This document shows, in pieces, positions 1 through 11,091 of a stretch of DNA of 64,000 nt. Each line of letters starts with the position of its first letter. Within the stretch, counting starts at the first letter, position 1. The notes beneath the pieces are model-generated. The model was not told the DNA's origin, searched no databases, and saw nothing but the letters and a program-made list of their open reading frames with translations. The DNA is from Symbiodinium natans (Eukaryota; Sar; Dinophyceae; Suessiales; Symbiodiniaceae): assembly GCA_905221605.1 (NCBI GenBank), contig CAJNDS010000108.1, forward strand, positions 1 to 64,000, read 5' to 3'. The translations under genes and the position numbers were made by a program.

Positions 1-1085
1 TTTGGGTTCATTTTTTGCTCCAAAGAGTAAAATCGCAAGCCCTGGTCCCTAAGATCTTGGGCCCAGTTTTTGCTCCAAAGAGTCAAATCGCAAGCCCTGC
101 TCCCTAAGATTTTGGGTTCAATTTTTGCTCCAAAGAGTCAAATCGCAGGCCCTGGTCCCTAAGATTTTGCATTCATTGTTGCTCCAAAGAGTGACATCGC
201 AAGCCCTGGTCCCTAAGATCTTGGGCCCAGTTTTTGCTCCGAAGAGTCAAATCGCAAGCCCTGGTCCCTAAGATTTTGGGTTCAATTTTTGCTCCAAAGA
301 GTCAAATCGCAAGCCCTGGTCAAAGAGTCAAATCGCAAGCCCTGGTCCCTAAGATTTTGGGTTCATTTTTTGCTCCAAAGAGTGACATCGCAAGCCCTTG
401 TCCCTAAGATTTTGGGCCCAGTTTTTGGTTCAAAGAGTCAAATCGCAAGCCCTGGTCCCCAAGATTTTGGGTTCAATTTTTGCTCCAAAGAGTCAAACCG
501 CAAGCCCTGGTCCCTAAGATTTGGGGCCCAGTTTTTGCTCCAAAGAGTCAAATCGCAAACCCTGCTCCCTAAGATTTGGGGCCCAGTTTTTGCTCCAAAG
601 AGTCAAATCGCAAGCCCTGGTCCCTAAGACTTTGGGTTCAATTTTGCTCCAAAGAGTGACATCGCAAGCCCTGGTCCCTAAGATTTGGGGCCCAGTTTTT
701 GCGCCACAGAGTAAAATCGCAAGCCCTGGTCCCTTAGATTTTTGGGTCGATTTTTGCTCCAAAGAGTCAAATCGCAAGCCCTGGTCCCTAAGTTTTCGGG
801 GTCGATTTGTGCTCCACAGAGTCAAATCGCAAGCCCTGGTCCCTAAGATTTCGGGGTCGATTTGTGCTCCACGGAGTCAAATTGCAGCCCTGGTCCCTAA
901 GATTTTGGGCCCAGTATTTGCTCCAAAAGGTGAAATCGCAAGCCCCGGTCTTTAAGATTTTGGGCTCATTTCTTGCTCCAAAGAGTAACATCGCAAGCCC
1001 TGGTCCATAAGATTTTGGAATCGATTTTTGCTCCAAAGAGTCAGATCGCAAGCCCTGGTCCTAAAATGTTGGGCTCAATTTTTGC
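1..1085. repeat. 55-base tandem satellite array, about 20 copies
   Basis: The block GCTCCAAAGAG recurs at about 17, 72, 127, 181, 236 and onward, giving a period near 55 bases. Each unit carries GCTCCAAAGAGT, then AAATCGCAAGCCCTGGTCCC, then TAAGATTTTGGG. Copies differ by scattered substitutions (GGGTTCA versus GGGCCCA linkers) and one copy near 310-330 is shortened. The array is cut by the window start, so its true length is unknown. Both strands stay open for 60-140 codons only because the unit lacks stops in some frames; I do not call these genes. Confidence 0.95.
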
Positions 1086-3575
1086 TTTTCCCTTCTCTTC
1101 TGCTGATAAAACACAAGAAAGGAACTCATATGATAAAGCAGTGGAAAGGTAAGCAGAGGGTGACTCCTTGCGCGTGAGCCTTTCCATAATACTCCATCAT
1201 ATTCATCCTCTCGGCCTATCTCTTCTGTTCCTTTCCTTACTCTTCTCCTTCTCATAGTTCTTCCTTTTTGTTTTTCTCATTTCGAAAAGAAAGAGGGAAG
1301 GGAGAAACAAGGGAGAGAGAATAGATAAAGAAGAGTGCCATCTTCTCTGCGCCTTGTTTTGTCTCTCCCTCTTCTCTATTCATCTGTCTTCTATTCTCTT
1401 CCTTGCTCTTCCCATTAAATATGCAATCCTTGGTATCTCTCCTCTCTCCTTCTCTCTTCCTCCAACAGATGTGCTTTTGGATCGTTTTCTGCATCTTCAA
1501 GCGAGGAAGAAGGACACAGACTGCGATTAAAAGGGACGCCCATGTTGGATTGGCAGCAAGCCCAGCTGATGCTCATGATTCTCTCTCTTTCCCTACACAT
1601 GGGCGATGGAACGGGTGTCCTTTTCAATCGTTTTCTGCATCTTCAAGAGAAACAGGGACACCCCACAAGAAGGAAAAGCAACATAAGAGATAGGGAGGGA
1701 AATTGACCCTTTCCTCTCTTCTTATCTGCTATTTTTCTTATTCGCTTCAAAAAGCAACATAAGGGAAAGGGGATTTCCTGAAGAGGAGAGAGGGAACCTA
1801 TCTGTGAAAAGCAAGAATGGTTTTTTCTAGTTCGAAAGGGAATAGGGAGAGACAAGGGAGAGATGATATGTACAGCTTTGCGCCTTATTTTGTGATTCCG
1901 TCTCCTTGCTTCCTGTCTCTTCTATTCCTTGCAGCACGCTTCGGGAAACATAGCATCCTTGTTATCTTTCCTCTCTCACTTCCCTTTCCCTTCTCTTCTT
2001 CCGCTTCCTTTTAACTGATAAAACACAAGAAAGGAACTCATATGATAAAGCAGTGAAAAGGTAAGCAGAGGGTGACTCCTTGCGCGTGAGCCTTTCCATA
2101 ATACTCCATCATATTCATCCTCTCGGCCTATCTCTTCTGTTCCTTTCCTTACTCTTCTCCTTCTCATAGTTCTTCCTTTTTGTTTTTCTCATTTCGAAAA
2201 GAAAGAGGGAAGGGAGAAACAAGGGAGAGAGAATAGATAAAGAAGAGCGCCATCTTCTCTATTCATCTGTCTTCTATTCTCTTCCTTGCTCTTCCCATTA
2301 AATATGCAATCCTTGGTATCTCTCCTCTCTCCTTCTCTCTTCCTCCAACAGATGTGCTTTTGGATCGTTTTCTGCATCTTCAAGCGAGAAAAAAGGACAC
2401 AGAATGCGATTAAAAGGGACGCCCATGTTGGATTGGCAGCAAGCCCAGCTGATGCTCATGATTCTCTCTCTTTTTCCCTACATATGGGCGATGGAACGGG
2501 TGTCCTTTTCAATCGTTTTCTGCATCTTCAAGAGAAAAAGGGACACCCCACAAGAAGGAAAAGTAACATAAGAGATAGGGAGGGAAATTGAAGAACTCCT
2601 CATTGTACTTGGTCATTCCCTTTCCTCTCTTCTTATCTGCCCATTTTCTGTGCGCCTTGTTTTGTCTCCCCCTCTTCTCCCATCATCTCTCTTCTGGTCT
2701 TTTCTTTGCTCTTCCCATTAAAAATGCAACCCTTTTTATGTCTCCTCTCTCCTTCTCTCTCCCTCCTCTTCTCCTGTTCCCTTCTAAACGACAAAAACGC
2801 AAGAAAGGAAGAATAAGAGGGGAATGGAGGCCCTGTTCCTTTTCCTCTTTCAATGGATGGGGGAAGTGGGCGGAGTTGGCCCCTTGCCCGTACACCCTCC
2901 CCATGCTTCAGCAAACCCCTCCTCTCGCCCTATCGCCTCTGTTTTTTTCCTTGTGCCCAAACGGAAAACGAAAACGGGTTCCTTTATATGTTCATTGTCC
3001 TTCCTTTTGTTTTTTTATTTCACAGGGAAAAGAACCAGAGAAGAGGAAGATAAGAACGAGAGGTGAGATGAAAACGGCACCATCTTCTCTTTGCCTTATT
3101 TTTGCACCTCCCTCTCCTGTCTTAATTTCTCTTCCCCTCTTTTTTTCCATTGCTCTTCCCATAATATTGCATTCCTTTTGATAACTCACAGGAAATTAAA
3201 ATGGCCTCCTTGTTGTCTCTCCTCTCTCACTTCCCTTTCCCTTCTCTCCTTCTGTTTCCTTTTAATTTTAACTGATAAAACACAAGAAAGGAGCTTGTAA
3301 AATCAAGCAGTGGAAGGGTAAGCAGAAGGTGACTCCTTGTGCGTGGACCTTTGCCGTACTTCACCATACCCCTCTTTTCGGCCTATCTCTTCGGCTCTTT
3401 TCCTAACCCTTCTTCTTTTCATCTTTCTTTTTGTTTTTCTCATTTCGAAAAGACAGAGGGAACGGAGAGATAAGGGAGAGAGGATAGATAAAGAAGAGTA
3501 CCATCTTCTTTGCGCCTTGCTTATCTTTCCCTCCTTCTCTCCCTTCTCTTCTCCTCACGAGAGCCTTCGACTTTA
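1086..3575. repeat. Duplicated pyrimidine-rich block (about 0.9 kb unit, two close copies plus diverged ones)
   Basis: The segment at about 1086-1700 recurs at about 1985-2590 with near identity; GGAACTCATATGATAAAGCA is at 1121 and again at 2033. The offset drops from about 912 to about 883 because the second copy lacks roughly 28 bases (the stretch after GAAGAGTGCCATCTTCTC). A third, diverged copy of the first part lies at about 3225-3560 (ACTGATAAAACACAAGAAAGGAGC), and 2630-3180 resembles the same family. The strand is strongly CT-rich, so long open frames (for example 2588-3181) are compositional and show no recognisable domain. Confidence 0.85.
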
Positions 3576-3740
3576 GGATTGAGGAGAAAAAGAGAAGAGA
3601 AAAGAGGAACTACCTGGTTCTTGTTCCTGAGGCCTCCATAGTACGACTGACGTGACAGCAGCGTACCCTCGTGGAAACGTGTATGGCTATAAGAAAACCC
3701 GAGTCCCAGCTTCCAAATAGACCCTATTTAAGCCACCCAC

Positions 3741-3893
3741 GGGGGGGGGGTAGGGGGAGGGGGGGGGGGCCCGCCGGGGCTGATCTATATATATATAGGT
3801 GTATATATATATAATGTATTCAGCCCCGGCGGCCCCGATCTATTAATGAACCCCCCCCCCCCCCCCCAGGGTACCCCCCCCCCCCTGTGGTGT
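3741..3893. repeat. G-run / GC-stem / AT-loop / C-run inverted repeat
   Basis: A G-rich run (3741-3769) is followed by CCGCCGGGGCTGA (3771-3783), about 36 bases of TATA-rich DNA, then the exact reverse complement TCAGCCCCGGCGG (3820-3832), and then long C runs (3850-3867 and 3876-3886). The 13-base perfect stem is flanked by G and C homopolymers that could pair with each other, so the whole segment could fold into one long hairpin. No gene is present. It directly precedes the telomere-like array. Confidence 0.85.
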
Positions 3894-4236
3894 GGTTGGG
3901 TTTGGTTTTAGGGTTTTAGGGTTTTAGGGTTTAGGGTTTAGGGTTTAGGGTTTAGGGTTTAGGGTTTAGGGTTTAGGGTTTACGGTTTAGGGTTTTAGGG
4001 TTTTAGGGTTTAGGGTTTTTTCCCCGCGGATGGGGTACTAAGATGATCCCCCCCCCCCCTGTGGTGTGGTTGGGGGTTGGTTTTAGGGTTAGGGTTTAGG
4101 GTTCAGGGTTTTAGGGTTTAGGGTTTAAGGTTTAAGACTTAAGGTTTAGGGTTTAGGGTTAGGGTTTAGGTTTTAGGGTTTAGGGTTTAGGGTTTAGGGG
4201 GGGGTTTAGGGTTTAGGGTTTAGGGTTTAGGGACCG
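3885..4236 (+). repeat. Telomere-like TTTAGGG arrays (two blocks)
   Basis: Two blocks of degenerate to perfect TTTAGGG heptamers lie at about 3900-4018 and 4079-4232, with TTTTAGGG and TTCAGGG variants. Each block is introduced by the same leader, a C run followed by CTGTGGTGTGGTTGGG (3885-3901 and 4060-4075), so the leader plus array was duplicated as a unit. TTTAGGG is the telomere repeat of plants and of dinoflagellates. Non-repeat DNA continues on both sides, so this is an interstitial array, not a chromosome end. Confidence 0.9.
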
Positions 4237-4650
4237 TAGAGTAGACTTGGGGGGGGGGGGATACCATGGGGGGGGGGGGCCCAGGACGCTCGACGCTGAA
4301 CCATATATATGGTCGCTCCCCCCCGCCCCAAATGGACTAACCTCGATATGTGAAAGCTCCTGTAGCATAGTAAAGCACACAGAGTATGACAGGAATGCAA
4401 AAAAAAAACGCTAAAAGTGTAAACGTGCAGAAAGCCAAAAACGTGCAAAAAGACAAAAACAAGTGCAAAAACCCAGAAAGTTGCAAACGTGAAAAAAACC
4501 AGAAAAGGCAAAAAGAAACAGAAGAAGCGCAACAAGGAGGTTAGGCAAACCGCGCAGAACATTACAAGAGACAACAACAACATCTAGTTTTTCCTGTTTT
4601 TTTTCATTTCGCGGTTGGTCCCTTGGGGGGGGGTGGGGCGGGGGTGAGCA
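4237..4650. repeat. Poly-G runs flanking an A-rich degenerate repeat
   Basis: G runs lie at about 4248-4260, 4266-4279 and 4625-4644. Between them, about 4398-4535 is an A-rich stretch in which a motif like ACGTGCAAAAAG recurs imperfectly at about 11-22 base spacing. The antisense open frames here (4227-4583, 4411-4671) are Phe/Leu-rich products of this composition; I see no domain in them. Confidence 0.6.
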
Positions 4651-6157
4651 TATGTATATATCTATATACACACATATTTGTGCAATACACTATATATACA
4701 TATACATACACTATATAAACCACCCAACACCCAAGAACTGCAGCATGATCAAAGATTAGCCGCTGTAGAGCACAAAGCTTCCAAAGGGGCTCAATGGCAG
4801 ACATGTCGAGCAAGCAGCAGGACAGGAATGTTGGGGGGGGGGGGAGGGAAGTGTCGTGTGGCAACCCCAAGATGAAAGGACGTGCTATTTTCTGCTCATG
4901 AAAATGAAATGCAAACATAAGAAAGGCCGATCCATCTGACAAGCACAGCACCAAGAAGTTCTTCCCGATACATGCACAGAATGCGATGGCACGAACGGGC
5001 AGTTCATGTGATAATTACTCACGCACCGCCCACAGCAGTTTCTTGCATCCACGAGATTGCATCGGACGTTGATGTGACCCGTACCTTACTTTACTATTGG
5101 GTTGCTTGCCGCGATCCTATGTAATGTAGCACTTCCCCTTCCTTGAGCGGCAGTCATGCCTGTGGCACCGCTCCGCTGTTGCAATTGCTGCTGCTGAATG
5201 GTCACGACAGGGTCCACACAAGGGCACCAGACCTATGTTTGATGACGAATGCCAGGTGTGTTGGCTGCTTTGCTCACGACGTTTGCTCTTGTGATGCCGC
5301 GGGCCCAGTTCTACTGTAGTGAAGGTAGTGCTGCAGAAAAGACAAAGCACGTGCAATGCTCAGCCTGCCAAGGACATGGCGATTCCAAGCCACATCCTAC
5401 CTGAACCCGATCGACTGGCTCAATAGCAGCGGGAAGGCGGTTGGGGTGAAGACAGCTTCTATGCAATCTTTCTGGAACAAGCCGGCTGCTACAGCTGCCG
5501 TTAGGACCGCCACCCCATGACCTTTCCTATGGTGGCATTCGGTTTTTGCCTTATAATGTTCAAGATCGGAGCAAGATGACGAGCCGAGAATGTAGGCGTG
5601 ATGTGTGTTACGCTTGACTTCGCAGTGAACTCTTGTGCTATGAGGCACCGGTTTTTTGGGAGCGATGTTGGGTCTGAGGCCTATCAGGACTCGGCAGGAT
5701 TGCAGAAACAGGTTTCAGTTGACCGCACCCTGTGTCCTTGCATTCGCTGTTCCTCGTGCACGCCAAAGCAAGGTCTTGGTGGTGGCATCTTGCTAAGTCC
5801 AGTCTTGATTGAGGCAGGGCATGAAGGGCAGCATTTCGCAAACAAAAGAGGGCTCAATCTGCAAGATGGTTTAAGCACTGCAAAGCAATTTGCTTGGTGA
5901 GGTGGGAATGCACAGCGAGGCTGTCCAGGTGCCGAGGGGAAGTGCTTGGTTGATTGAGTTATGCTCTGATGCTTCCTGCGCCAAAGTGGATTGATGGAAG
6001 TTCATGTGTTGCTTGTGAAGGCAACCGTCGCAAGTTTCGTCTTTCTGCCACTTGGAGTGCCAAGGGAACTACCCCGCGCTAGCTGAGAGCAGGTGTTGCA
6101 AAGCCGGATGCAGAAGCAACCCCTAGGTCAAGCTCCCTTGCAACTATCCAGTACTTC
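4651..6157. other. No recognisable gene
   Basis: Short TATATA tracts (4650-4720) and a 12-base G run (about 4831-4842) are visible. Open frames up to 100 codons exist (for example 5598-5900) but overlap on both strands and carry no motif I recognise. Exons of an intron-rich gene could be hidden here. Confidence 0.5.
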
Positions 6158-6619
6158 ATGATGGGCCAGTCGCTGGGACTGTTCCTCTCTACTCTGCCTG
6201 TGTTGCATCATGCTTTGTTTGGATGGTCTGCTGGGCATGCAAGGATTGTGTGGCACTATGCGTTGTGGTACGGCATTGTGGCCATTGGTGCCACATACCT
6301 GGGTCAAACAGCCTGCGAGGAGCTCTGGATGGGTTCTGATGGTTTCAGGGCCGGGATGTTTCCAGTGTCGGGAGCTACTTTCGCACCGTTGTTGTGTGGG
6401 AATTTCTGGCATTGGGTATCCCGTGTTCTACTTGTTGCTCGGTTTGCACTGGGGAGAACCCTGGCAGGTGTTCATCCGCAAACGCAGGCGCTACTCGTTC
6501 ATTACGCGCCTTGGAAGCACTGGGACAGCCCTTGTGCGAAGCTTGTGATTTACACCGGCATGGCAGACCGAGTGCTCACGGAACGTCCTCCAGACAATTA
6601 CAGCATGGTGTGCTCGTGA
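6158..6619 (+). other. Open reading frame, 153 codons, possible exon, unidentified
   Basis: This frame starts with two Met codons and reads through hydrophobic segments rich in Trp, Leu and Gly. An overlapping frame at 6210-6548 contains PVFYLLLGLHWGEPW, which looks more membrane-like, so the coding frame may switch across an intron near 6400. I recognise no family. In a window of this size an open frame of this length can occur by chance, so it is only a weak candidate. Confidence 0.2.
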
Positions 6620-9600
6620 CACCGCACACAGCAGCGCCTCTTGTGCGCCTCTTGTGCGCATCCAGGCTCTCCGTGAGCACCGTTCTGGGATTGTCGCTCT
6701 TTTGCCTGTGCGTGGTTGGGACAAAAACGGCAGCTCGACAGCATAAGTGCGGTTAAACCGTGGCAAAGGTGCTCCGATGGGGTAATGGAATGCTACTGGG
6801 CCACCCAACAAAACTGTGGAGTGCCCGCCATTCACTTCGGGACCTTGGGACCTTTGGAGTTCTCTTTTGAGGCTTCAGGGCGTTCTGGGGTATGTGGTGT
6901 GGCGTCGGGAGTTCAGGGCTTTTTGGGCAACACGTTCTGGCGGCTGACGCTGACAAGGACACTGACATGAATGCAAGCTCGCCAGTCCAGAAGTCCAAAA
7001 AAGGTGCAAGGGACTTCTGCCTGTAAGCCTTTGGGCTTTATTTGGGCTCTTAAACGCAAAAGCCGGCCGATCAATATATGATATATATATATATATAGAT
7101 AGTATATATATATATATATATATGGGTAGTTCTCTAAATTAGGGTGGCTCATCGGGTCCCCTAAATAGTACGGCGCCCTCAGGAAACCCACAAGGGACCC
7201 TGATTTCGAGAACTCCTCATATACATGCATGTTTGTGTTTCGTTTTTCGCTTGGCGCTCTTATCATTGTCAACTATCATCCTCACCATCGTCAGCACCAT
7301 CACAAGCAGCATCATCATCGTCATCATCATTGTCGTCATTGTCAGTTTTGCCATTATTGTCACGATTGTCGTTAAGAGTCCCATTGTGAATATCAGTCTT
7401 GTCATTTCCACTGTTAGCAGTGGCATCATAGCCATCATTGTTGTCACTGTTGTTTTTCTAACTGTTGCTGTTGGTGTTGGTGTTGGCGTTGGTTTAGTCC
7501 TAGTCGTTGTTGTTGGTGGGTGGGAGAAATAGGCATGGTGCATAGCCTGGACGCCCCGTCCAAGCGAAGCACGATGCGGAATCCAAGAATGGTTGTGAGC
7601 ATCATGAACGTTTTTACAGTTTTATGAACTAGAGCTCAAGCCTACATGTCCATTGGAATGCATGCGAGTCCGTCCCACGCGACACATTGTGAAGGTCCTG
7701 CATGACTATGACATGGGCAAGCCCATTTGGTTTTCCTTCACTCGCCTCTGCAGCTGGGCAGCAGATGGAAATGCCACGAGTCCACTTCCCTGTGCTGGCC
7801 AGGGAAGATGCAAAACATCGGGACGCCCCTTTCAAACGTAGGTGGGCGAGCATCGTATGGCGAAGCCCAAAAGTATGAATCGTGTATTTGCCTGGGCTGT
7901 CGGCTTGCTCGTAGCCTGCGTGGCCCAAGCATCTCGTTGGATGTTGCTCTCTACAGCAGATGCTGACTAGCGCCAGAGACGCTTGCAGTGTCGAGGATGC
8001 CAAGCAGTGCACAGCTGCGACAAAAAGCGGGACTGCCAGAGAGCTTGGCAAAGTGGCTTTGCCGAGAGTGCGCTCTCGCCCGAGGTGCGAGTGGTCGTGG
8101 CTCCATTATTCGGCCGAGCGTGGCTGTAGGCCTCTTGGCGTCTCAGATCGAGCCATCTTAGCAATTTCTGAAGAAGAGAGAGCAGAGCACAGAAGTGCAC
8201 AGAAGGGCACAGAAGAGAGCGCCCTTTGTTCTGTCATTTAATGTGTGAGGTAGATGATGGCTTGCAATGCCTTGCGATGCAAGCCAACTTCATGGAGAAA
8301 AGGGTGTGGGTTCGCTTCAGAGTGAGCTTCCTGTTTCCCGTGTTCTCTCGTGACCCTTTGGGCGAGAGCTTCCTGCAATTTGTTGAAAGACCCGTCTCCG
8401 TGGCTCAACGCGGGGTGTGCTCTGCCCCACAGAGCTCTTCAGCCTTTGCGTACCAAGAACAGACACCAGAAGTCAGTGCCTCATTCATTTCAAAGCCCAA
8501 GAAAGCATCCGAGCCCGGCCCCTATGTTCTCCATGTAGCCTTTATGCATGACGCACACACACACACACAGACATACAAAGCTTCATGCAACAGGACTGTT
8601 CGCCATTAAACAGGCCTGATACAAGCGTTTCTGTGTGCGACCCCTTCCGGGCCTTTCGCGATCTGATTGTGTGGCGTTAGTCCAACAACATCTGTAGTCT
8701 GACTACCATGAGATGCAACGTCGGAGATGGTGCAGCTGCCACTTGTCTAAGGCCTTTCAGGGCCTATCACATGCTTGCAGTCATGCTATACTTTCCAGTC
8801 AGAAGCTCTACTGGATTAATTAGGTGTCACAGCAAGAAGAGATCATTCAGCAGGTGAGGTAGTCATAGCACGGTGTCGGGATACTTCTTGCCGGAGTCCC
8901 TGAAAAGCCGATGCTCGAGTCCCGTTGCCCTGCAATAATTTCTTGGCAGTATTCATAATTCCCATACTAGGGTTTGTGGGTTTGGGGCTTATAGGGTTAC
9001 GGTTTAGGGTTCTAGGGTTGAGGGTTTGGGTTCCTTTCAGGCTGGAGGCTCAGTGTTTCAGGTTTAGGGATTGTCGGGTTTGGCGTTTTCTTGCTTCTCA
9101 TTTTACGGTTCTGAGATTAGGGTTTCGGGTGTATTGTTGACTTGAAATGTAGCAGTTTGGGGCTTTGGGCTTAGGGTTTTTTTGTGGGAGGGGGTTCGGG
9201 GAGGGGGCGAGAGCGAACAGCTCAAAACCATACATAGGTTGTCCCAAACGGGCCCAGCATTCAGAGAGTCCCCTACATGCATGTTGGGCGTGGCCGGAAG
9301 GAGTGCCGCAAGCCTTTTCTCCGGATCGTTTGCTTTTCATCTCGGGTTATGGCCTCCCAGTTGTGAATTGAAAGCTGCTTCCGTTGTGGCCTGTGTTTCG
9401 TCATCGCTTTATGACTGACGTTTCGTCATCACTTGTGAAGGACCTGACGCTTCTTACAGTGATTGAAGAAGTAGGAGGGAAATGATAGATACGGGCATGG
9501 AAAGACTGCAGGACTGCACAGATGACATCAGCCAGCTTAGTCTGAATCTCTGGGTTGCAGCAGTGAGAGGGTTGCAGCAGTGAGAGCCGCCTGAAACGGT

Positions 9601-10175
9601 CTGAGCTTAGAGTTGCAAAGCCCCGTAGCTTTGGGCCCTGGACCGCCTTGCAATGCCTTGCACCTCAAAGCTCAATTTGGAAACTTACAGTGCTGGCCTA
9701 AATCTGCAATGCGCGGGGCAAGATGGCTTCTTTTCATGCATGTGTGAGGTTTTCCCTTCGATGTGTGCGAGGGGTTGTGGTCTCTCTGGCGTGGTGGAGT
9801 GGGCAAGAGACAGGCAGTTTCTGCCCCTTGCCTGCGACAGCCCTATGGTGTGTACACTTGCAAGAGTGATCAAGAACACTGTCACGTGCTCTTTGGTGAC
9901 AGCGTGAGAGCAAATTGAGTGCAGCCAGGTTCGGGCCGTTAGAGCCTCGGCAAGGTTGTTATTATGTTTTCTGCCTCGTGATTCCTTTGGCTGTTTTCAG
10001 CCTGTGTTTTACAGTGTTTTTTGGCTGTGCAGATGCCCTCCCACAACGTCGCTTGACAGTGGAGTTCAGGCCGCCGGGCTCCCAACCCGCCTGCAGCCCT
10101 TCTCCGCTACCATCTTGGGGGCCACAGGCCTGGCAGAGCAAGCGCAGCGTGCTTGGGCTCCATGGCAGAGCCACC
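6620..10175. other. Intergenic or unresolved region with simple repeats
   Basis: No gene is recognised. Simple sequences include a TA tract at about 7075-7125, an AC repeat at 8552-8569, and a degenerate TTAGGG-like G-rich stretch at about 8950-9190. Open frames of 120-140 codons (6394-6756, 7629-8051 minus strand) have no recognisable motif. The first exon of the kinase gene that begins near 10.18 kb may lie in the last part. Confidence 0.5.
7262..7525. repeat. Degenerate CAT/GTC trinucleotide-type low-complexity tract
   Basis: The sequence is an irregular mixture of ATC, CATC, GTCATT and TGTTGTTG triplets with no fixed period. It keeps long frames open on both strands (Ile/Val-rich on +, Met/Thr-rich on -). 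The amino acid bias follows directly from the triplet composition, so I do not call a protein. Confidence 0.75.
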
Positions 10176-11091
10176 ATGAGGCTGGAAGATGACTACGAGC
10201 TTCAGGAGCCGATCTCTTTGCGAGCATGCCCCGGTTGTGTCTTGTTTGTGTCGTGGTGTGTGTCGAGAAGCATCTGAACTGATTTTGGACGGGCGCCTTG
10301 AGCGAGTTGCTTCAATTGCATCGAGAGGACCAGATCCTGGGAAGTGGGATGTCAGGCAGCATACAGCTCGTGACGAGCAGCCTGGCGCAAAAGCGACGGG
10401 GTGCAGGCCCACAGCCTTCCAAACCCAACTTCGGGGGCCGAGTCAGACCTGCCTTCCGATCAGAGGGGGTGTGGAGCACTACAGGCTTCGATCTCCTTTT
10501 GAGAGCTGTCGCCTGATGAGGTCTCATCTTTCTACCTGCCAGTACAGTGGACGACATGTGTTTGAGTTCAGCTTCATTTTCCATTTCGCAGTGCTTTTTT
10601 CACTTGGGCGGATCTGTGGTGTTTATCCGAAGTGAAAAACGCAGATTTTGTTGCAGCGCAGGGGTGTCGGCATGGGGAGCCAGAGGAGCTCGGAGTTAAG
10701 GCCGGGTCGACCGACGCAAGCATGCGCTGAAGACCTTTGACAAGAACGGGATGACGGAAGGCCGTGAGCTTATGACTCATGGTGCCTCTTTCTTGGGGTT
10801 TAGTAGGGTTTAATGGGGGTTACTGGGGGTTAATGAGGGTTCCATGGGGTTAGTAGGGTTTGAAAGGGGTTAGTAGGGGTCAAAAGGGCTTGCATGTGTG
10901 CTTGCATGTGTGCTTGCACGTGTGCTTGCACGTGTGCTTGCGCGTGTGCTTGCATGTGCTTGCTGTCGTCGGCTGCTTTTTGCAAGCTTCCTAGCTGATT
11001 GCCAGCATTCCGTGAGCCTAGGTCGCTACAGGCACCTGAAGCAAGAATGCGAGGTCTTTCTAACCGTGGACCACCCCAACATCGCACAGCT
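10176..11091 (+). CDS. CDPK-like N-lobe exons (glycine loop, invariant Lys, alpha-C)
   Basis: Four exons build the N-lobe. 10176-10205 gives MRLEDDYELQ. 10328-10376 gives DQILGSGMSGSIQLVTS, the glycine-rich ATP loop (GSGMSG). 10701-10767 gives RVDRRKHALKTFDKNGM, where ALK carries the ATP-anchoring Lys. 11032-11091 gives HLKQECEVFLTVDHPNIAQL, covering the alpha-C Glu and the DHPNI segment. Introns are 10206-10327 (GA-AG), 10377-10700 (GC-AG) and 10768-11031 (GC-AG); exon phases fit exactly (49, 67 and 60 bases). Confidence 0.85.
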
